Origin: Chitinispirillales bacterium ANBcel5
GTDB lineage: Bacteria > Fibrobacterota > Chitinivibrionia > Chitinivibrionales > Chitinispirillaceae
Length of the DNA: 52,928 nucleotides
Assembly: GCA_029688955.1 (NCBI GenBank)
Contig: JARUKZ010000030.1
Span: 1-52,928 of the forward strand
Direction: 5' to 3'
In this document: positions 1-10,900 of the stretch, piece by piece
Position numbering within the stretch: the stretch's first letter is position 1
Layout: each line of letters begins with the position of its first letter
Notes under the pieces: generated by a model
Databases searched by the model: none
Seen by the model: only the letters and a program-made list of their open reading frames with translations
Told to the model about the DNA's origin: nothing
Position numbers and translations under genes: made by a program

Positions 1-99
1 CTCGAGGAACGGCTCTCGACTACGCCCATCGGCTGCCGCTCAGGGCATGCTCGGGGAACAGCTCAGGGCATTGTCAATAATACCCAACTGAGGTGTAGA

Positions 100-236
100 T
101 TCATTCCTTCATTCCTTCATTCCAAACTCCAAACTCCAAACTCCAAACTCCAAATTCTAAACTCCAAATTCTAAACTCCAAATTCTAAACTCCAAATTCC
201 AAACTCCAAATTCCAAACTCCAAATTCCAAACTCCG
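100..236. repeat. Low-complexity tandem repeat (8-bp then 7/14-bp units)
   Basis: The stretch starts with about three copies of TTCATTCC and continues as alternating AAACTCC / AAATTCT / AAATTCC heptamers, so the effective period is 7 or 14 bp. It has no stop codons on the minus strand and would encode LEFGVWN-like heptads, but I regard that as a by-product of the period. The rest of 1-372 shows no gene. Confidence 0.85.
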
Positions 237-372
237 ATGCTTGGATTTAATGGCATATAAGCGCCTAATAAAAAAGTATATTGGTAATGGCTGATTTAGG
301 GCTGAAAGCGATAGAACGTTCTTAAATCCCAAATAAAAACAATTTAGAACCAAGCTAAAGGATACCAAAGTT

Positions 373-831
373 ATGTTACATATATATGTAGACGCAGACG
401 CATGTCCGGTAAAAGAGGAGGTGTACAGAGTTGCCCAGCGCTATGGGTTAGAGGTAACACTGGTGGCTAACTCATGGATGCGAACACCAAATTACCACTG
501 GTTACGGCTGGTGGTGGTTAAAGATGATAAACTTGACGCGGCTGATGACTGGATTGCTGAGCAGGCAGGAGAGGGAGATATCGTGGTGACGGCTGATATT
601 CCGCTTGCGTCACGTTGTCTTAAAAACGGTGCGTTGGTTACAGGCTGCACCGGCCGTGAATTCAGGGAGGATACCATTGGAGACGCACTGGCGTCCCGAG
701 AGCTAATGTCTGAGTTGCGTGAAAGCGGTTTTCAAATGGGTGGTCCGCCACCTTTTCAGAAAAAAGACCGCTCGCGGTTTTTGCAAAAACTCGATGAGAT
801 GATCCAAAGAGTACGCAGGTCGCAGAGTTGA
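373..831 (+). CDS. YaiI/YqxD family (DUF188, UPF0178) protein
   Basis: A 152-residue protein matching the whole DUF188 family: N-terminal IYVDADACPVK, central VVTADIPLA, then GREF and the C-terminal GGPPPF motif. The Asp-rich motifs suggest a metal-dependent PIN-like nuclease fold. The family has no settled biological role, so nuclease activity is only inferred. An AAAGGA sequence sits upstream of the ATG. It is the only plus-strand gene before the long minus-strand surface-protein run and is probably monocistronic. Confidence 0.9.
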   Translation: MLHIYVDADACPVKEEVYRVAQRYGLEVTLVANSWMRTPNYHWLRLVVVKDDKLDAADDWIAEQAGEGDIVVTADIPLASRCLKNGALVTGCTGREFREDTIGDALASRELMSELRESGFQMGGPPPFQKKDRSRFLQKLDEMIQRVRRSQS

Positions 832-1007
832 TCTAAGGTAAAGTAGTGGATAAAGATTAGAAGAGATTGAGCTCTTTCTGTTTCCATAGTCGTTTTTATC
901 AGCTTACCGGGGTAACGGAATTAGCAATAAAAAGAAACAGAGGGATGTATTCTTTTCTCTCACTCCAAAACGGTCATCTTTGAGGAGGCGCTCCCGCGTC
1001 CTGAACT

Positions 1008-2069
1008 TCACTTGCCGTATTTTGCAATGATTTTTGAACTGTGTTCTCTTATAAGTTCAATAGCGTCCTCAATCATCGAATCGCGTTCCGGATGGTCAGG
1101 GAACCTTTGCTCTAAAGTAACGTGAGGATCTATTCCATACCCCTGAACTTCGGGTACATCCAAAGCTTTTACCTGTGCAACTGTTACACTGAGTAGGTAA
1201 TCGTAGGGCATCCACTTATATGTTATACTGCCAAATGTTCCGGCTGTTTTAGATCCTGCGTGAATTACGTGTGGACACTCCCGCAACGCTACGGTAAACC
1301 ATTCTGCCGCACTACCTGTAGACGAATCGGTAAGTAGTACCACTGGCTTGCGATAGGGGTTCTTTGATGGAGTAACTGTATGATAGTTATAGTCGGTAAA
1401 TGAATTGTGACCGGGACCATTTCGAAACCTGCTTTTTGCATAGTTTCTGGTGGTATCAACAAAACGGGCGGCAACGGTCTCAATAAATTTTTTTTTACCT
1501 CCACCATTTCCCCGTATATCTATAATTATACCCTCTGTTTCTGCAAAATCTACTATTATGCTGTCCATGATTGTTGCCAATTCAGAGTAAGTATCCGCAT
1601 ACGATTCCATGGTGGGTATATAGATATAGCCGACGTTTGCGTTCATTATGCGACCGGTGATAAATACACTTTGAATCCAGTTATTTCCCCACCTTTTCGG
1701 GAAGAAATAGTAACGATGGTGATCATAAGGAGGCAGATTACCAAACATTTCTTCAAACTGGGCAGAATCAATTTCGGTGAAACTGTAATCGATCACAACC
1801 AGATGTTTGTCATTTAAGCTGCCCAACATTTCATCGAGTATATCGTTAAGCTCTTCTCTGGTTGTATTTTCATTCACCATTGGCCGGTATAGATTATATA
1901 AACTGTCCCAACTAACATCGTTGCGATCGAAATAGGCGTAACTGTAGTCAATTTCTTTCCAGATAGTCTCAAACGCTTCAACAGGTGTATGTTCGGGATC
2001 CGGGCCAAGAAGAGAGTTGCAACTATACAAAAGTTGAATAATTAAGAGCGCGAATACAACCTTTACCAT
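1008..2069 (-). CDS. S41-family (tail-specific protease-like) lipoprotein peptidase
   Basis: The start chosen (ATG at 2069-2067) gives a lipoprotein signal, MVKVVFALLIIQLLYSC, with the lipobox Cys followed by Asn. A longer in-frame start at 2105 would bury this signal. The body is a C-terminal-processing-peptidase core: IIIDIRGNGGG, then the nucleophile segment STGSAAEW (Ser about 253) and SKTAG (Lys about 274), the Ser-Lys dyad spacing of S41 enzymes. No PDZ domain is obvious. It should be a periplasm-facing lipid-anchored protease; the substrate is unknown. Its ATG overlaps the stop of the upstream gene (ATGGTAA), so the two are translationally coupled. Confidence 0.85.
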   Translation of the reverse strand: MVKVVFALLIIQLLYSCNSLLGPDPEHTPVEAFETIWKEIDYSYAYFDRNDVSWDSLYNLYRPMVNENTTREELNDILDEMLGSLNDKHLVVIDYSFTEIDSAQFEEMFGNLPPYDHHRYYFFPKRWGNNWIQSVFITGRIMNANVGYIYIPTMESYADTYSELATIMDSIIVDFAETEGIIIDIRGNGGGKKKFIETVAARFVDTTRNYAKSRFRNGPGHNSFTDYNYHTVTPSKNPYRKPVVLLTDSSTGSAAEWFTVALRECPHVIHAGSKTAGTFGSITYKWMPYDYLLSVTVAQVKALDVPEVQGYGIDPHVTLEQRFPDHPERDSMIEDAIELIREHSSKIIAKYGK

Positions 2070-2851
2070 TGCCCTGTGTTCCTTTCTTTTGCCCTGATGT
2101 GCCACTCGATTCCGGTATTTAACTCCAGATTATAGGATCTGAGTTCACGTTCACACAATGTCTTTCGGTACACGAAGTTGAGGTCAGCACGCAGTGAAAA
2201 ATGGCTGTTTAACCTTACTGCATTTATACTGTTTATTGAAATTGCTCTGAAATTGTAGAGTTTGACATCAGTACCTTTGGCTCCGATAGGGAAGTACCAG
2301 TCCTTTTTATTCGGCGAGTGCACCCAGGTCCAGGGATGTCTGTTTAAAAAGGTGATAAATGGTGTATAAATAGTTATCTCAGAACGGAATCGTCGTCCCG
2401 GTGTCCATTTTAGATACAGAGATAAATTGCCGGATATTAGTGAATGCCAGTATTCATAAAATTTAATTTCCTCCATTAGATCATACTCTGCTGCAATCCC
2501 CGGAGCAATGGTAAAATGGTCTGATCTGTGCACCATATAGTGCAGTGTATTAACAACATTAATCCGGTACACATACAGCCCCGAGGAGTGAAGATAGTGA
2601 TCATCAAAGTTTCTAAAGAACCCGGAATGGTTATAACTAAGTTTGTTGAGTAACCGTTTCCCCTCTACTTTGTGCCCCACATTAAAGCCTGCACCTGAAA
2701 CCGTTTCGGCAAACCATGTTACCCGCTGATCTCTGAAACCCGTATGCCTGAAACCACCGGTAACAGAAAGTGAATGAATGCCGTTTTGAGCACATGCAGA
2801 AGCTGCAAGCAAAAGGATGCTAAGAAGAAAACTGTAAAATAATTTGCTCAT
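2063..2851 (-). CDS. Secreted protein of unknown function, probable outer-membrane beta-barrel
   Basis: A 262-residue protein with a clear signal peptide (MSKLFYSFLLSILLLAASACA then QNG). The mature part is rich in aromatic residues and alternating hydrophobic/polar stretches (FSLRADLNFVYRK, LYLKWTPG), as in small outer-membrane barrels, but I recognise no named family. The Cys just before the predicted cleavage site makes lipidation possible but not convincing. It overlaps the S41 lipoprotein gene by 7 bp, so the two products may work together at the envelope. Confidence 0.6.
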   Translation of the reverse strand: MSKLFYSFLLSILLLAASACAQNGIHSLSVTGGFRHTGFRDQRVTWFAETVSGAGFNVGHKVEGKRLLNKLSYNHSGFFRNFDDHYLHSSGLYVYRINVVNTLHYMVHRSDHFTIAPGIAAEYDLMEEIKFYEYWHSLISGNLSLYLKWTPGRRFRSEITIYTPFITFLNRHPWTWVHSPNKKDWYFPIGAKGTDVKLYNFRAISINSINAVRLNSHFSLRADLNFVYRKTLCERELRSYNLELNTGIEWHIRAKERNTGQW

Positions 2852-2911
2852 ATTCCTATTTATCTCTATTCACGCAAAAATTAGCAGGCATTGTTTCTGT
2901 ATAACTGTTTT

Positions 2912-4132
2912 TCAATCAGTACCTCTTTGTATCCACTTACTTTCGCAAGTTCCCGGTAGCGGTGGAGGACCATAGTTTTCATTTCTTCTACTGACTCCGA
3001 GATTTGCATGAAACCAACTATCTAATTTCTTATATATACTCTCTAATCTTTCTTCTGAACCATCTCTCCATGTTTCAGTACCATCTTTCCATGTTTCAGT
3101 ACCATCTTTCTATGTTTCAGTACCATCTTTCCATGTTTCAGTACCATCTTTCCATGTTTCAGTACCATCTTTCCATGTTTCAGTACCATCTTTCCATGTT
3201 TCAGTACCATCTTTCCATGTTTCAGTACCATCTTTCCATGTTTCCGAATAGAATAAAGGTTCATCTGGAAAATGTCTCTGAAATTCTCTCAGTATTGGCC
3301 ACTTTATACTCTCAGTGATACATTTGTTAACATAATAAGTACTATCTTTTACTCTGGTAATGTTAATTACGCGTTCTTCCACCCAAGGTTCCCAGAATAC
3401 CTCGGCTAATTTAACAAGCGACTCTTTGCTCCCTATATAACCAAACGCTTCTACTGCTTTACGCTTTTCTCTATATAGAGTATCTGAATCCAAAATCTTA
3501 AATAATGATTGTTTTGCACCCTCATCCCCGAGGCGTGCCCTTACTTTTAAGGGGAGGATGTCATATCGAAAATTTACTATCTTACTAACTTCTGCAGTAT
3601 CAAGGTTTGCAAATCCGGCGAGGTAATTACGACTTCTAAAATCAAACTGTGCCGTTTCTAAAGCACTCCTTATCTGTTTGGAATAAAAATTAAGAAACTC
3701 ATACGGAGTACGCAGTTTTAGAATTTTTGCACCTGCGGAATTTGCAGGGCTCATTAGTGTTGTATCTTTTTCTGTTAACAACGCTATAGCAATTTTGACC
3801 ATTACAGAGTCGTTAAGCGTGTTGCCTTTCACTTTGATTGAACTCGATGTAGCTCCGCAAAGACCTCTAAAAGTATTTATAACTCTCCTATAATCTGAAT
3901 ACCAGTCTTCCAGTGGTTTATCCATAAATTCTTTGAATTTCTCAATGTCTTGAAAGCCACTACATGGAAACTTATCATTTCTTATCATGCGTGGAGTGCA
4001 ATCATCCCACAGGGAGGAAATGTACTCCCTATTATGGTAAATAAGCTTAATTACATCGGTTTCCTGTTGTTTTTGGCCATAGGAAAACACAAAGGTCATA
4101 AATAGTATTGTAAGAAATAGTTGTAATTTCAT
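2912..4132 (-). pseudogene. Third member of a secreted paralogue family, interrupted by an amber codon in a 21-bp repeat
   Basis: The frame opens with signal peptide MKLQLFLTILFMTFVFSYGQ. As read, it stops at a TAG (3112-3110) inside a 21-bp tandem repeat encoding ETWKDGT heptads. That TAG is TGG in the other units. Beyond it the same frame runs uninterrupted to a TGA at 2914-2912. This read-through part contains EERLESIYKKLDSW, which resembles the C-terminal EERMEYMEKLNQW of the paralogue at 5371-6405, so the original gene very likely extended this far. The body contains a HEAT-like segment (KVRARLGDEGAKQSL, REKRKAVEAFGYIG) shared with both neighbours. Either the gene is recently truncated or the repeat tail is dispensable. 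Confidence 0.7.
3058..3244. repeat. 21-bp tandem repeat, nine units, in coding sequence
   Basis: Nine ATGTTTC cores occur at exactly 21-bp spacing (3070, 3091, 3112 and so on to 3238), separated by an AGTACCATCTTTCC-like spacer. Because 21 is a multiple of 3, the array preserves the minus-strand frame and adds ETWKDGT heptads. One unit carries a C-to-T change (plus strand) creating the amber codon of the host gene. Confidence 0.95.
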
Positions 4133-4206
4133 TGTAGGCTCCCATTAAGGCTTTTCCACTGCTGTTCCCACGTGATAGCGCGTTTTCCACCTGTATACCT
4201 TACATC

Positions 4207-5208
4207 CTAATATATTTTGCACATCCCGGTGAGTAGTATTCCCGGTCTTTCATGCTGCAATGTAACATCGTAGGTGCTTTCCAACCACCGTTCAACTTTT
4301 TCCAGATAGGGATTTAATATTTCCGGATCCCTGCTCAACTGAACTGCACGAAGCTTTTCTCCAATAAGCTCTTCTGTAGGATGGTACACTCTCAGTGCTA
4401 TCAAGATTTCATAACGAATAGAACGGGAAACGCATCCACTACTGGTAACGCTGAAAATTGGCTCATTAAAGTTACTAACCACATGGCGGATCGTGTTATC
4501 GGTTCCTGCAAACAGAAGTTTATACACCAGATCCCTTTTTTTTCTGAAATCTTCAGTTTCCTGTGAGTACTTTTCAATTAGTGCTTTTTCTGCTTCTTTA
4601 TCGCCAACTCTTGCTTTTACATGAAGCGGCAATTCGAGCCTTTCATTATCTAATAAGTCCCTGATCTCCGGTATTGTTGCTCCTGTTAAAGCCAGAAGCT
4701 CAGATTTGGGTACATCATTAACTCTACTTCTTTTTAAATGATGAAAGATTACCTCTGCATTTTCTCTTATAATATCGTACGATGTGAACCGTAGCAATCG
4801 TCTTGCGTAATTATTAGAAAAAGAATGTTGAGACAGAAAAGAGGCGTATATTTGCACATAAATATCGTTATTGGTTATACCAGAGTATTGGTTTCCTTCA
4901 GTAGCTCTTAGACGACGAATTGATCTGGTAAATTTAGCTTCAACCGCCCTGCTTTGCTCTATCCAATTATCAAAGGGTGTAGTAATGTTTTCTTTGATAA
5001 AATCTACCAAATCAGGAGGATTAGATTGTTTTTCAAAGATGGGTTCATCAAACAATTCTAACAATTCATACCGTCTCTGGTAGATATAGTGGATGGGGCT
5101 GTTTTCTACTAAATGTTCTCCATTAGGGTTAGTTGGTTGTGCATTACATGACAGCCATACTGAATTAATGAGCAGTAGATAGGTGCTCCAAATGTGTTTT
5201 ATATTCAT
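4207..5208 (-). CDS. Secreted lipoprotein-like member of the three-gene paralogue family
   Basis: The start at 5208 is preferred because AAAAGGG lies 8 nt upstream and MNIKHIWSTYLLLINSVWLSC then forms a lipoprotein-type signal; the frame is open to 5262. The body resembles its two neighbours in an alpha-helical, HEAT-repeat-like region (LHVKARVGDKEAEKALIEKY, RKKRDLVYKLLFAGT) followed by a terminal helix (YLEKVERWLESTYDVTL). No catalytic motif is visible. The three genes are clearly duplicates with strong divergence; function unknown. Confidence 0.7.
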   Translation of the reverse strand: MNIKHIWSTYLLLINSVWLSCNAQPTNPNGEHLVENSPIHYIYQRRYELLELFDEPIFEKQSNPPDLVDFIKENITTPFDNWIEQSRAVEAKFTRSIRRLRATEGNQYSGITNNDIYVQIYASFLSQHSFSNNYARRLLRFTSYDIIRENAEVIFHHLKRSRVNDVPKSELLALTGATIPEIRDLLDNERLELPLHVKARVGDKEAEKALIEKYSQETEDFRKKRDLVYKLLFAGTDNTIRHVVSNFNEPIFSVTSSGCVSRSIRYEILIALRVYHPTEELIGEKLRAVQLSRDPEILNPYLEKVERWLESTYDVTLQHERPGILLTGMCKIY

Positions 5209-5370
5209 ACTATACCCTTTTATCTGAACGTACATGCACTGGTAATATAAATAAATAACCACTACTTGTCATGGGTAGTATCCCACAGGGATTAAATTGT
5301 GACGCAGTCATTCCAGGGTGTCACAAAATGCCCTGTTTCACCCTGCGGCCAAAAGGGTGTTTATTCAAAT

Positions 5371-6405
5371 CTATTCACATTTGGTAGATTTATTTCTGTG
5401 GTACTGATTAGTTTGTCTTATATAATAAGGAACATAGTCTGGATCGATTTCCATTGTGCTACGCCTTAAATGAAAGTTTTCTTCGGTTAGATTTAACTCT
5501 ATTTTAAAATTGTCATAAGCCCATTGATTTAACTTTTCCATGTATTCCATTCTTTCTTCTTTTGGATAAAAGCGATCACTTCTCTCCCGGAAAGGTACTT
5601 TTTGGAAGAGTGGTTCGTCCGGGAAGACCCGACTTAGTATTCTTAATATCTCACGTCTGAGATATATTACAACATCACCAAACTGAGAGTGGGTGGAGCA
5701 TGCAATTGTCTCAACAAGAACCCTGATTGTATTCTCTGTTTCAACAAAACCAAGCCGCATTGCCCACATCCTTTTTCTAAGGTAAGTTTCAGCATTGTAG
5801 AAACTATCAATGAGGGATTGTTCTGCAGAGGTATCACCCAAAAGGGCATGGAATTCCAAATCTCTCTTATCGAAAAATATACGAAGAGAATCTATCTCTT
5901 CGTTACTTAAATCACACCGTAAATAAATACTTGGATATGGGGAGTGGGTTTTTGTACTTTCAAGTACTCTTAGTGTTTTAGGTTTCAGATAATCACAAAA
6001 CGCGTAAATATGATCACTTCTACCGAAATTTGATATATACCTTAATGCACCTTCATAACCATGTACTGCGGCGGCAGTGATAAGTGCAAAGAATACAGGG
6101 TCCTGAATAGGCCTCATTGTTCTTCTATTAGGTCCTCCACCTCTGTTGATGAACCTGTGCGCTCGAAGTAGACCGTCTAAATGATGTTGGAAATTACTGG
6201 TTAAAGAGGACTCCTCCCACTCTGCCACATTTGTTAGTCCTATACTCATAAGGTGGTCTCGCTTTTTTATCACAATTTCTCCCGGATGCATCTCCGCAAG
6301 AGAAATAATGTCCGGATGAATTGGGCCAAAAGGCTCTTCGGCTTCTGTAGCGAAGGAATTTTTAAAAAATATGAGAATCGCGATTAAAATAATAGTCTTA
6401 ATCAT
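5371..6405 (-). CDS. Secreted member of the three-gene paralogue family
   Basis: The start at 6405 follows an AGAGG sequence and yields signal peptide MIKTIILIAILIFFKNSFA then TEAEEP; the longer in-frame start at 6447 places 14 residues ahead of it. Shared features with the two downstream neighbours are LEFHALLGDTSAEQSLIDSF, LRKRMWAMRLGFVETENT, FPDEPLF and a C-terminal EERMEYMEKLNQWAYDNF helix. No enzymatic motif is seen. It lies 44 bp downstream of the metallopeptidase lipoprotein gene, so it is probably in the same transcript. Role unknown, presumably periplasmic. Confidence 0.7.
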   Translation of the reverse strand: MIKTIILIAILIFFKNSFATEAEEPFGPIHPDIISLAEMHPGEIVIKKRDHLMSIGLTNVAEWEESSLTSNFQHHLDGLLRAHRFINRGGGPNRRTMRPIQDPVFFALITAAAVHGYEGALRYISNFGRSDHIYAFCDYLKPKTLRVLESTKTHSPYPSIYLRCDLSNEEIDSLRIFFDKRDLEFHALLGDTSAEQSLIDSFYNAETYLRKRMWAMRLGFVETENTIRVLVETIACSTHSQFGDVVIYLRREILRILSRVFPDEPLFQKVPFRERSDRFYPKEERMEYMEKLNQWAYDNFKIELNLTEENFHLRRSTMEIDPDYVPYYIRQTNQYHRNKSTKCE

Positions 6406-6449
6406 AGTAACCTCTAAAGTTATACATGTTTTTGTACTTATAATCAAAA

Positions 6450-7934
6450 TTAGTCTATTTCATGTAGTGCATACCACTGTTTTTGGGTACCTGCTTCATA
6501 TTTTATTGGCAGTTCCCTGAAACTCAGTCGTTTACCCATTTCGGGAACATTATAGTTCATTAAATTACCTGGAGATTTGACATCTAACAAACTGTTATGC
6601 AAGTCAAAATGTAACATTTCATGTAATATAATTTCATGTAAGTTTTCATGATTTCCTTTAACGAAACCGATGTTAAAATGACGAAATGACAGTCCTCCAG
6701 CGGTACTTCTAGAAATATAGGCACCCTTGGGATAGTCATTTTCTATAGGTTTGCATAAATAAACAACATGATCAGAATATCCTATAACAGTTATACCTAT
6801 AGAATCGGTTTTTTCCAGCGAATTAGTATACAGTAAGTCTTGGCTTACAAAACAATCATTTTCGGAATCCTGCATTACATTCAGACCATTAGTTGTTTCT
6901 AGAGTAAGAGTTTTGTCACCTGCTTGAGCTGGCTGAGCAAGCACCCATGTTAACTTAAAATCATTTACAATATTTATTGAATTTTCGTTATTTTCTATAA
7001 AATAATCAAGTTCAGGATTAGAACCATCAGCATAATGAAAAATATCGACCCAATTATTACCATTGATATCCTTGTAATTATCTTCTTTTTTTGTATAATT
7101 AACTGTGTCTACAGAAAAGACAGCTTGTTTTAGAATAGTTTTAGCTTGTTCATAAAAAGATGTCTCATCAATAGTGAATCCGTTATACGCATAGATATTT
7201 GGAGTTATTTCTTTAGTATTAAAAAGGTGCACCCAGACTGAGAAGTCACAATCGTGAGAATCACAAATAAGCAACTTTGAATCCTCTCCTCTATTTCTAC
7301 CTTCAACGGTAATTTCAAAGGGAATAGTTGCATTAAATTCAATACGACTATAAAGATTGATCATTGTATTTACATCATTTATGATTAGGCTATCTAAGAA
7401 ATGATCGGGATCAAAAGAAACTCTTGAAGCATTGCTACTTTTAATTATAAATTCATCGTAATGATCAAAAAGCTGTTCTTCAATATGAAGTTCAATAGCA
7501 ACTCTGCTTTCATTTGGCATTGAAATATAGATCTTATCGTAATCTCTGGGCTCTTGGTGATCTTTCGGGTATTCTCTAAAAAAATCGAAACCGTAAAACA
7601 GAGAAGAATCTGGTATAGTAAAAGTTATAAGTGTCGATGCTAAGGGGGGATCATTTGGATCTATTTCTGAACCTGGTCTGGTAGGTTGACTCTTTCGTAC
7701 AAGATCTCTGGAACATCTGTGCCCTTTTGGTAATCTTTGTTTTCCTCTTGTTGTTAGATCGTAGCATGTTGTATCCTTATCGGTTACCTCGCATGTTACA
7801 TTAACACAGTCAACATTCGTTCTATCTATACTTCTAGGTACATATGTTGTAGAGTTATTATCTCCGTCTTCATAACAACCATAACTTATTATAAACAAAA
7901 AATATATTAGAAAATATGCACTAATTTTAAACAT
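6450..7934 (-). CDS. Lipoprotein with an HExxH zinc-metallopeptidase motif
   Basis: A 494-residue protein with lipoprotein signal MFKISAYFLIYFLFIISYGC. The C-terminal part carries HEMLHFDLH (about residues 438-446): two His in HExxH and a third His four residues on. It is followed about 12 residues later by NLMNYN, which could be a Met-turn as in metzincin-like enzymes, although the canonical spacer before the third His is longer. The middle is beta-rich and unassigned. It starts 14 bp after the large beta-helix gene and likely shares its transcript. Zinc peptidase activity is inferred from the motif only. Confidence 0.65.
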   Translation of the reverse strand: MFKISAYFLIYFLFIISYGCYEDGDNNSTTYVPRSIDRTNVDCVNVTCEVTDKDTTCYDLTTRGKQRLPKGHRCSRDLVRKSQPTRPGSEIDPNDPPLASTLITFTIPDSSLFYGFDFFREYPKDHQEPRDYDKIYISMPNESRVAIELHIEEQLFDHYDEFIIKSSNASRVSFDPDHFLDSLIINDVNTMINLYSRIEFNATIPFEITVEGRNRGEDSKLLICDSHDCDFSVWVHLFNTKEITPNIYAYNGFTIDETSFYEQAKTILKQAVFSVDTVNYTKKEDNYKDINGNNWVDIFHYADGSNPELDYFIENNENSINIVNDFKLTWVLAQPAQAGDKTLTLETTNGLNVMQDSENDCFVSQDLLYTNSLEKTDSIGITVIGYSDHVVYLCKPIENDYPKGAYISRSTAGGLSFRHFNIGFVKGNHENLHEIILHEMLHFDLHNSLLDVKSPGNLMNYNVPEMGKRLSFRELPIKYEAGTQKQWYALHEID

Positions 7935-7948
7935 AGTAACTATCCTTT

Positions 7949-10900
7949 TTATCTAAATTGTGAATGGGGTACTTCTACTTTTAAAAGGCCATTCGTTGTA
8001 GAAATAATGTGAGCCCACCTATTTTCCCAGTTATGAAAAGTTGTATCATTAACAAAAAGAATTGGTTTACCTTGTCCATCTGATGTAAGTGTCTGGTAAA
8101 TTAATACACCTGCATCTTCTCCAACATGATATATTGGAATTTTAATAGGTTCCAAATCATCCCTGATTGTTTTATCGTCATTCAGAGAATAGAAATAAGC
8201 ATTTATTTTGTTTTTTCTTCTTGTGTGTCTATTGTTTGGAATATAATCCCTCATAACGTATGCATGGTTCCCTGCTGCATATATATGAACTCGAGACCAA
8301 TGGTGTATTGTATCCAATAATGTTATTGGTGCTGATGGTATAAAATCACCATCTCTATTAAGATATCCAAAAATTGAATCAACATCTTTTTGAATAAAAT
8401 ATTCATATGCACCTATATCAACGGTATGCTCAATAGGTCTTGTCATATCTAGAAGATCTGCTTCGGGTGCAAAGTGATTGTTTCCTGCATTTCTACATGG
8501 ACTATTATCTGATAACTGTAAACCATCTTTGAAACTTCCATATCCATCACTTCCTTTAGGATCCTCCATATCCACAAACTGCGGATCCTCAAAAATATTG
8601 CCCTCTCCCTCATACCACCCGGTAATGCAGGAGTAACTAATATCGAAACCATCACCACCTACTTCTACCCGGTTGCGATTATTCCACAATATTGTATTAA
8701 CAACCTCAGCCGTAGCACTGTCATTCCAGATGCTTTGTGCATAAATATTGGCGTTATTATCAGCAAAAGTGCAGTTGGTAATAGAAAGATGGCTCTTTCT
8801 GTTTACTATGGCTCCCCCTCTTGCACCACATGAATTGCGTGTAAATACACAATTCACCATTTCTATATCTGAAGATTGGGAAAACAGTGCGCCGCCACCG
8901 GAGGTTTCAATGGTATCCAGTACCCGGTTTCCATCAAACACTGATGCGTCCATGATTATATTAGTCTCTGATGTAAATAGTCCTGCACCGTATCCCGTTG
9001 TACTTACATTGTCCTCAAACAAACAGTTTTCAATTTTGATTATACCACCTTTATCCATAATCCCTGCACCGGAAGAGTCGGCGATATTGCGTTTTACCCC
9101 AACAAAGATAAGGGTAGGTGAGCACTTTTTGTTTAAAATTCCAGCACCAGTACTGTTTTTCGGACCACCATTTGCCACTCCACCAGTTATAACAAGCCTC
9201 TCAAGTCGTACACCTCTGCTACCATCATTTCCATCAATTGTTACCACATGGTAGGCGTTATCACTTAAATAGCTACTGTCAGCAGGGGCCGGGGGCCACA
9301 CGCTTATGCTGTCATCATTGCCGGCAAGATCGCCGCTGAGTATGGTATTATAGGGTGATCCCTGAGGGGTATCGGTTAGCTCTGTCCCGTCATATCCACC
9401 CTTGATTTCAACACCCGGTCGTATGAGAAATGTTGCGGACCTAAGGTCATCATCATCCATCTTTAAAGTAGGCCTGTATATACCCTCTGCAACCCAAATC
9501 TCTCTGCCCTCTTCCATAGCCTTATCGATTGCCGGCTGCAGGTCTCTAAATGCAGTTTCCCAGGATTCACCATCCTGTTCATTCTCAGGTGCAGGGGTGT
9601 TTATATCGACAAATAACTGATGACGGTGCTCTCTTTTTACCGTAAGAGTGTACTCTGTTTCGCCACAATTGATACTATCAGAGAGGTGGACAAAAATATC
9701 TGTCTCATCGCTGTTAAGGAGCACTGGTGTTGCCGGATTTTCACCATTTACCGTAACCGTTACACCTTGCGGGGCTATGGGTGCGGTGAGAATTTCAGTT
9801 GTGGTAATTGGTACAACTGCGTCATATTCAAAGACCATAGGGTTAAATGGTGGGGCATAGGCCCACTTCGAATGCCAGATATCCTTTAGAACCGGAGGTT
9901 TACATACAACAGCCTGGGGCTTAATAACAGCCCGTTTTGCTGCAACAGCACCATAGAGCGTTGTACGCGAAGAAACATGAAGATCTGCAGAAGGAGCGGT
10001 AAATAGCCCGTAAACAAGAGCATCTGTACCTATTCTTAACTGGCCGCTTTGTGCACTGTAGAATGAGACAGAGAAGGGCAGCTCCTCTTCTTCAAAGCTC
10101 ATCTGGACTCTGTCGCCAATGCTGAGTTGGTCACTTACCCGTATGTCGGTTCTTTTGCCTTCTCCTGATTGCAGTTTGATGGACACATCGGGTTCTACTA
10201 CAAACGATTTCGCTGTATAGGTGCCAGGTGCAAGGGAAATCTTTGCATTAGCGAAAACCTTAATGTCATTGTAAGCACCTGGTTCAAGATGCACAGTATC
10301 ATTGGGGGCAACAGTTATATCCTCTGTGCCATAATCAACAGAACTAAACGCAAGCTGCGGGAAATTGATCTGAGCAATATTACGCTGTTCGCCGGTAATA
10401 ACTATGTTATTTTGCTTATTAATTTCCTGTGTTGCGGCAACATCACCCTCTATACGAGCCCGCTCTCTTAAAAAGATGTTACCGCCAGAGAAAAGGCTTC
10501 CAAAGATTTCCGAATCGCATCCGGCCTCTGCATACTGCCCAGAACCAACATTGCCGCCTCTTACAGTGGAACCATCGCGCAAATCCGTATACTGACTCGA
10601 AAACACCGCATAAGTACCAAGACCTAAATCTACACGGGGAGGTTGAGGTGGATTTTCGGGGTCGGGTATGCCGTTACCATATATCTGGGTACCATCGGCA
10701 AGAAAAACGGGTATTTCACCATTAAGGGCAAAATGAGGGCTAAGATTATTTGATGGATCGTTTGTTTTGTCCCAGGTAGACCAGTCATGGTAACGTAACC
10801 CTATAGAATTACCACCGGTATTGGGTTTAACCTCACCAGGTTCCAGGGTTACACCGGCAAAATGGTACCTTATAAAATGAATATTATCGCCTGCGCTGTG

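Noticed and set aside
171..368. Minus-strand ORF with LEFGVWN heptads
   Set aside because: Arises from the 7/14-bp low-complexity repeat; no ribosome-binding site or domain.
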